Shown here: positions 59,669-64,000 of the stretch, piece after piece
Numbering within the stretch: position 1 is the first letter of the stretch
Layout of the letters: every line of letters starts with the position of its first letter
Source of the DNA: JANWXD01 sp037446115
Lineage (GTDB): Bacteria > Acidobacteriota > Terriglobia > Bryobacterales > Bryobacteraceae
Length of the DNA: 64,000 bases
NCBI GenBank assembly: GCA_037446115.1
Contig: JBBIJF010000025.1
Coordinates: forward strand, 1-64,000
Reading direction: 5' to 3'
The notes under the pieces: generated by a model
The model's database searches: none
Seen by the model: the letters and a program-made list of their open reading frames with translations, nothing else
Told to the model about the DNA's origin: nothing
Position numbers and translations under genes: made by a program

Positions 59669-60630
59669 GGTAGCCACGCGCATGCCAGTTCGGTTGTTTC
59701 CTCACAGATGAACACACGGAGTTGCTGGGGTTTGTTGCGAGCCGCCCACGAGCGGCCCAGAACAAAAAAGGGTTTGGCCCAAACCTCGCTGTCCAGGGTA
59801 CTCGGGGCCAGGACAGAAACGGAGACGACACCGGAGGCGGCCGGCCGGCCGGTGCGGGGATCCATGATGTGGCTGTAGAGCTTTCCGCCGGCCTCGAAGA
59901 ACTTCTCGTAATCGCCGGAGGTGGAAAGCGACTCGTCGCGGAGCACGACCTCCTCAACAGTGCGCGTCCAATCCCGAGGGTGGCGGATCCGGACCCGCCA
60001 GCCGGCCTCGCCGGGCGGACGCCCCAGCCCGTAAATGCTGCTGGTGCCGGCAGAGACCAACGCCGAGGCGATTCCATGTGCTTTCAGAACTTCCACCATG
60101 CGATCCACCGCATAGCCTTTTCCGACGCCGCCCGGATCGAGCTCGACGCCCGGGATGCGAAACCGAACCGTCTGATGCCGGGCATCCAAAATCACATTGG
60201 CCCAGCCGACGGTTTTGCGCGCACGGGCCACCTCCTCGGGCGCCGGCAACCGGCCGGTTCCCCGATAAAACCCCCAGATGCGCATCAGCGGGCCGACGGT
60301 GATGTCAAAGGCGCCCTCGCTTTGGCGGCTGTAGTCCATGCAGCGCTCGAGCAGCGCAAACAACTCCGCCGACACCTTCACGGGACCGTCCGCAGCCATG
60401 CGGTTTACCCGGGACCACTCGCTGTCCGGCCGGTAGTTGGAAAGCATGCGGTCCAGCCGGCGGACCTCGTCGAAGGCCGCGCCGGCGGCCGCCTCCAGCG
60501 TCTCCTGGTCTTCGCCGTAGAGGACGACCGAGTACGCCGTCCCCATGGCCTCCGCGCTATCCTCGAAACGGAGCAGGTCGCCGGCCCGGAGAAGAGTCCC
60601 GGATATCAAAAATATCACAAAATGTTTCAT
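59665..60630 (-). CDS. apbE: FAD:protein FMN transferase (ApbE)
   Basis: 321 residues with a signal peptide (FVIFLISGTLLRAG). Covalently attaches FMN to Thr/Ser of exported or membrane flavoproteins. Family pattern: EAMGTAYSVVLYGEDQETLEAAAGAAFDEVRRLDRMLSNYRPDSEWSRVNR, EGAFDITVGPLMRIWGFYRG, VELDPGGVGKGYAVDRMVEVLKAHGIASALVSAGTSSIYGLG, and SGDYEKFFEAGGKLYSHIMDPRTGRPA. Metal-binding Asp/Thr region is present. Overlaps rbfA and hemE by 4 bases each. Target protein is not in the window. Confidence 0.93.
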   Translation of the reverse strand: MKHFVIFLISGTLLRAGDLLRFEDSAEAMGTAYSVVLYGEDQETLEAAAGAAFDEVRRLDRMLSNYRPDSEWSRVNRMAADGPVKVSAELFALLERCMDYSRQSEGAFDITVGPLMRIWGFYRGTGRLPAPEEVARARKTVGWANVILDARHQTVRFRIPGVELDPGGVGKGYAVDRMVEVLKAHGIASALVSAGTSSIYGLGRPPGEAGWRVRIRHPRDWTRTVEEVVLRDESLSTSGDYEKFFEAGGKLYSHIMDPRTGRPAASGVVSVSVLAPSTLDSEVWAKPFFVLGRSWAARNKPQQLRVFICEETTELACAWLP

Positions 60631-60983
60631 TCGGGCGGCTTTTCTCCGCTGCCGGCCGGGGAGGCATTCGGGAGGGACTCCGGGAAGGCCGCCTCGCTCC
60701 CGGTTTCGAAACGAAGTTCCGGGATCCGAAACAGGCGCAGGCGGGCGGCCAGAGCACGGCGGAGGTACCCGCGGGCGCCGTCCAGCGCCGCCAGGGCCTC
60801 CCGGCGTTCGGCCGGTCCGCCGCGGACCGCGATCCGGACCCGGGCGCGGCGCAGATCGGAAGTCACCACGACCTGGGTGACGCTGACGGCCATCACGCGG
60901 GGGTCGGACATTTCATAGCTGATCAGTTCATCCAGCTCAGCACGCAGAGCCTCAGAGATCCGCTCGGCACGGTGAGGATCCAT
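60627..60983 (-). CDS. rbfA: Ribosome-binding factor A
   Basis: 118 residues from ATG at 60983 with AAGGGG upstream. KH-like fold: RAERISEALRAELDELISYEMSDPRVMAVSVTQVVVTSDLRRARVRIAV, ALDGARGYLRRALAARLRLFRIPELRFETG. Needed for 30S maturation. The C-terminal tail is short and Pro/Glu-rich. Follows DUF503 and infB in the order usual for the nusA-infB-rbfA region; where truB often follows, apbE and hemE are found instead. Confidence 0.9.
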   Translation of the reverse strand: MDPHRAERISEALRAELDELISYEMSDPRVMAVSVTQVVVTSDLRRARVRIAVRGGPAERREALAALDGARGYLRRALAARLRLFRIPELRFETGSEAAFPESLPNASPAGSGEKPPE

Positions 60984-60988
60984 GCCCC

Positions 60989-61276
60989 TTACTCCAGCCA
61001 CTCCACCGTGGCCTCGACGAGGTCCCCGCCGAGGATCATGGCGGCCTCTCGCTCCACCAGCTGGAGCACGTGGGCGGCATGGTTATGATCACCCGAGACC
61101 GTGACGGCCGCCACGACCGCACGCTGCCAGAGGTCCTGGCAGTCGATCTCGGCCACGGCCACATTGAACTTGCGCCGCAGGCGGTCTTTCAAGCCCTGCA
61201 CCACGTTACGCTTATCCTTCAGCGAATGCGAATGGTCTAAGCGCAGTTCCAGAGTGAGCACACCGATTGTCGCCAT
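60989..61276 (-). CDS. DUF503 (YlxP-like) protein
   Basis: 95 residues, MATIGVLTLELRLDHSHSLKDKRNVVQGLKDRLRRKFNVAVAEIDCQDLWQRAVVAAVTVSGD pattern of DUF503. A small conserved protein encoded between infB and rbfA in many bacteria and associated with ribosome assembly, function not established. 5 bases before the rbfA start, same strand. Confidence 0.9.
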   Translation of the reverse strand: MATIGVLTLELRLDHSHSLKDKRNVVQGLKDRLRRKFNVAVAEIDCQDLWQRAVVAAVTVSGDHNHAAHVLQLVEREAAMILGGDLVEATVEWLE

Positions 61277-61353
61277 ACCGGCCGGCGGCCGGGGAACACT
61301 TCGCGAGCCGACCGCCCTCCCATCTTCCGCGGCGGCGCGAGCCCGGGCGGCAG

Positions 61354-63657
61354 TTACACCAGGGCTTCCGCAGCCACGCGCTCGGTTACAAACGCTTCAA
61401 TGATGTCGCCGGGCTTGATGTCACCGAAGTTTTCCAGAGCCACACCGCATTCCATGCCGCTTTTGACTTCGCTGACGTCGTTCTTGAATCGGCGCAGGGA
61501 CGCCACCCGGCCCGTGTAGACGACGACATTGTCCCGTAACAGCCGAACTTCGCTGTCGCGGCTGAGCACGCCGTCGAGCACCACACAGCCGGCCACGTTG
61601 CCGACCTTGCTGATGTGAAACACTTCGCGAATCTCGGCCCGGCCTTTGTAGACCTCGCGGTAGACGGGCTCCAGCATGCCCGCCATGGCCCGCTTGATCT
61701 CATCCACGAGCTCATAGATGATCGTGTGCAGCCGGATATCCACTTTTTCCTGCTCGGCGAGCTGGGCCGCACTCCGCTCCGGGCGGACGTTGAAACCCAC
61801 AATGACGGCGTTGGAGGCCGACGCCAACATGACGTCGTTTTCGTTGATGGCGCCCACGCCGGCATGGAGGATGACGACGCGGACCTTGTCCGTGGAAAGC
61901 TTCTGCAAAGTCTCCGAGAGCACTTCGGCCGTGCCGCTGACGTCCGTTTTGAGAATGATCGCCAGTTCCTTGACTTCTCCGGCGGCAATCTGCTCGTGGA
62001 GCTGCGAAAGCGACACGCGGGCCGTGCGGGCCATGGCCTGTTCGCGGGCCTTGCTCTCGCGGTACATGACCACCTGCTTGGCCTTGGCCATGTCGGTCAT
62101 CACCTGGAGCGTGTCGCCCACCTCGGGCAGTGCTTCCAGACCGAGCACCTCGACCGGGATCGAGGGCCCCGCTTCGCGCACGGGCTCGCCCCGGTCGTTG
62201 TACATGGCGCGGATCTTGCCCAGCACGGTGCCGCAGATGAAATAGTCGCCAACGCGCAGCGTACCCTGCCTCACGATCACCGTGGCGACGGGGCCGCGCC
62301 CCCGGTCCACTTTGGCTTCGAGCACGGTGGCCGTCGCGGGCCGGTTGGGATTGGCCCGGAGCTGCTGCAGGTCGGCCACCAGCAACACCATCTCCAACAG
62401 GAGGTCGAGGTTCTGGCGCGTCTTGGCGGAGACCGGCACCATGACCACGTCACCGCCCCACTCTTCCGGCATCAGGCCGCGGTCGGCAAGCTGCTGTTTG
62501 ACCCGCTCGGGCTGGGCGTCGGGTTTGTCGATCTTATTGATGGCGACGATGATCGGTACGCCCGCCGCCCGGGCATGGTCAATGGCCTCCAGCGTCTGAG
62601 GCATCACCCCGTCGTCGGCGGCCACTACCAGGATGACGATGTCGGTGACCTTGGCGCCGCGGGCGCGCATCCGGGTGAATGCTTCGTGGCCGGGAGTGTC
62701 AATGAAGACGATCTTGCGCCCGTTTTTCTCCACGCAATAGGCGCCGATGTGCTGAGTGATGCCGCCGGCCTCCTTTTCGGCCACGTTGGTGGCGCGGATC
62801 GCGTCGAGCAAGGACGTCTTGCCGTGGTCCACATGGCCCATGACCGTCACCACCGGGGGACGCTCGACCAGTTCCTCGTCCGCCGCGGCCTGCTCCACTA
62901 GCTGGGCGGTTTCCTCCTCGAAGCTGGTGGTGCTGACGGTTGCGCCGAACTCGCGCGCCACCTCCTCGGCCACCTTCACGTCCAGCGTCTGATTGATGGT
63001 GGCGAAGATCTTCCGTTCCAGAAGCTTCTTAATGACGAAGCTGGCCTTCAAACCGAGCTTCTCGGACAGCTCCTTGACCGTGATGCCTTCCGAAATCGTG
63101 ATTTCGCGGTTGACAGCGACCGGGGTTTCCTGCGCGCGCCGGGCGGCCGGACGCAACAGCTTCTCTTCGTGTTCGAGCTCACGCTCTCGAGCCGCTGCGC
63201 GACCCCGTTTTTCCGCCAGACGCCGGGCCGCTTCCGCCGGAGTGACCTCGACCGGAGCTGCGGTCGGGTGCATGCCGGTGCGCCGCTGCACGCGCGCTCC
63301 CGGGGTACCGGGCCTGGCCGGCAGGGGTTGACCGGGACGGATCGGACCACGGTAGATGGGCTGCCCCGGGACCGGAGCTGCCGCACGGGGAGGTCTGACC
63401 GGCTGGCCGGGCATGGCCTTGGGCTGCTGCGCCAGGCGGGCCAGCACGTCCGGCCGCGGAGGCACCACCGGACGCGCCGGCTGCGCAGTCAGCGCCGGGC
63501 GCACGGGCGGCGTGGCGGGTCGGGGCGGCGCAGGAGCGGCAGGGCGCGGAAGAGATTCGGGGCTGACGATGACGGGCCCCGTTGCGGGAAGCGGCTGGCG
63601 CGGGCCGAGAATCTGTCCAGGCTTGGGCGCCACGGGGATCGGCTTGGCAGGAATCAC
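61354..63657 (-). CDS. infB: Translation initiation factor IF-2, N-terminus incomplete
   Basis: 767 residues from the first in-frame GTG (63657), but the frame stays open to beyond 63720, so the true start is missing. N-terminal part is a Pro/Ala/Arg-rich linker (about residues 1-150), then the IF2-N module (ITISEGITVKELSEKLGLKASFVIKKLL), the GTPase domain with GHVDHGKTSLLDAI, DTPGHEAFTRM and NKIDKP, and the C-terminal IF-2 domains to EAFVTERVAAEAL. IF-2 of related organisms has a much longer N-terminus. It is cut off by the discontinuity near 63.72-63.75 kb; nusA would be expected upstream. Confidence 0.93.
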   Translation of the reverse strand: MIPAKPIPVAPKPGQILGPRQPLPATGPVIVSPESLPRPAAPAPPRPATPPVRPALTAQPARPVVPPRPDVLARLAQQPKAMPGQPVRPPRAAAPVPGQPIYRGPIRPGQPLPARPGTPGARVQRRTGMHPTAAPVEVTPAEAARRLAEKRGRAAARERELEHEEKLLRPAARRAQETPVAVNREITISEGITVKELSEKLGLKASFVIKKLLERKIFATINQTLDVKVAEEVAREFGATVSTTSFEEETAQLVEQAAADEELVERPPVVTVMGHVDHGKTSLLDAIRATNVAEKEAGGITQHIGAYCVEKNGRKIVFIDTPGHEAFTRMRARGAKVTDIVILVVAADDGVMPQTLEAIDHARAAGVPIIVAINKIDKPDAQPERVKQQLADRGLMPEEWGGDVVMVPVSAKTRQNLDLLLEMVLLVADLQQLRANPNRPATATVLEAKVDRGRGPVATVIVRQGTLRVGDYFICGTVLGKIRAMYNDRGEPVREAGPSIPVEVLGLEALPEVGDTLQVMTDMAKAKQVVMYRESKAREQAMARTARVSLSQLHEQIAAGEVKELAIILKTDVSGTAEVLSETLQKLSTDKVRVVILHAGVGAINENDVMLASASNAVIVGFNVRPERSAAQLAEQEKVDIRLHTIIYELVDEIKRAMAGMLEPVYREVYKGRAEIREVFHISKVGNVAGCVVLDGVLSRDSEVRLLRDNVVVYTGRVASLRRFKNDVSEVKSGMECGVALENFGDIKPGDIIEAFVTERVAAEALV

Positions 63658-63740
63658 CGTCGGGCGCGATTCAGGCGTCGGGGCGGGCGGAGGGATCGCC
63701 GCCGGCGCGAGAAGGCCTTCGGACGCGCCCGTGAAGGGGG

Positions 63741-64000
63741 AAGGGTGGTCATCCGTTCGAGTCGAGCGGCGACGAGACCGACTTCGACTATGGCTGGGAA
63801 GAGCGCTGGATCCGCGACGAGGGCTACATGAAGATCGTCCCGCCGGTGGTCGAGGCGTTGCTGGCGAAGACCGGCCTCGCCGCCGACGCGGTCGACCGCT
63901 TCGTCATGCCCGGCACCATCCGCGGCGTGGCGGCGAGCGTCGCCCGCGCCGCCGGGATCAGGGCCGAGGCGGTGGCCGACAACCTGGCCGCCGTGATGGG
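63741..64000 (+). CDS. Internal fragment of a thiolase-fold (FabH/HMG-CoA-synthase-like) enzyme, 5' truncated
   Basis: In the frame of 63741 the plus strand reads GGHPFESSGDETDFDYGWEERWIRDEGYM and continues KIVPPVVEALLAKTGLAADAVDRFVMPGTIRGVAASVARAAGIRAEAVADNLAAVMG up to the window edge. Spacing and wording resemble the middle of 3-oxoacyl-ACP-synthase-III-type proteins, but the assignment is tentative. There is no start or upstream part: a TGA stands at 63732-63734. The codon use (almost all third positions G/C) and lack of context suggest a foreign or misjoined piece. Confidence 0.45.

Overview
The window looks like part of a high-GC genome of the Acidobacteriota, probably of the Bryobacterales/Solibacter type. 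That placement is inferred from several features. There is a secreted protein ending in a TIGR03437-like (Solibacter uncharacterised) C-terminal domain, and an Oar-like TonB receptor of 1157 residues with an N-terminal carboxypeptidase-regulatory domain. There are two DUF1080 proteins, Tat-exported Gfo/Idh/MocA and xylose-isomerase-like proteins, a bacillithiol glycosyltransferase and a dnaK-dnaJ-hspR operon without grpE. No rRNA, tRNA, CRISPR array, prophage or insertion sequence was seen. Genes are densely packed, with many ATGA start/stop overlaps; no stretch over 300 bases lacks a gene or gene fragment. Bases 1-166 hold no gene that I can support.

Layout. 0.2-2.0 kb: aroB and menG. 2.0-5.5 kb: DUF2103 protein, a candidate selenocysteine-containing ArsC/Spx-like protein whose in-frame UGA replaces the first Cys of CxxC, dCMP deaminase, two small secreted proteins and a TPR protein. 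5.5-12.3 kb: a co-directional run with PHP hydrolase, BshA, a lipoprotein beta-propeller, an orphan histidine kinase, a secreted methyltransferase and the TIGR03437 protein. 12.5-14.1 kb: FecR-domain protein, coiled-coil protein and a Cys-rich mini-protein. 14.1-20.5 kb: sugar isomerase, oxidoreductase, giant TonB receptor and VOC protein. 20.6-29.0 kb: phosphodiesterase, then a minus-strand run proS - aminotransferase - BtuF-like protein - Cys protein - TonB receptor - phosphatase-fold protein. 29.3-33.9 kb: glyA, a glycosyltransferase, an XRE/degenerate-S24 regulator divergent from a Zn-finger/HTH protein, and DUF1080.

33.9-36.8 kb: a three-gene type III polyketide synthase cluster. 37-40.8 kb: GH43 arabinanase, a tiny remnant of an outer-membrane barrel, DUF1080, glgA and trxA. 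40.8-46.5 kb: TPR protein, lipoprotein and the hspR/dnaJ/dnaK operon with a promoter carrying a likely HspR operator. 46.7-54.8 kb: a secreted protein with an internal duplication, xerC, trmFO, a permease, a triheme cytochrome, thiD, glcD and a TlpA-like protein. 54.9-58.6 kb: two PTPS/QueD paralogues plus folE, facing an isolated bacterial-microcompartment set (PduT-like shell protein, PduS-like cobalamin reductase and a small unknown). 58.6-63.7 kb: hemE, apbE, rbfA, DUF503 and infB.

The last ~260 bases do not fit. The N-terminal extension of IF-2 stops at about 63,720-63,750, and beyond it the plus strand reads as the middle of an unrelated thiolase-fold enzyme. This is most simply an assembly chimera. 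The most interesting biology is the UGA-containing ArsC/Spx-like gene with a bSECIS-like hairpin and its own sigma70 promoter. Next come the isolated PduT/PduS pair and the folE-PTPS-PTPS operon, in which one PTPS paralogue has lost the usual catalytic Cys.
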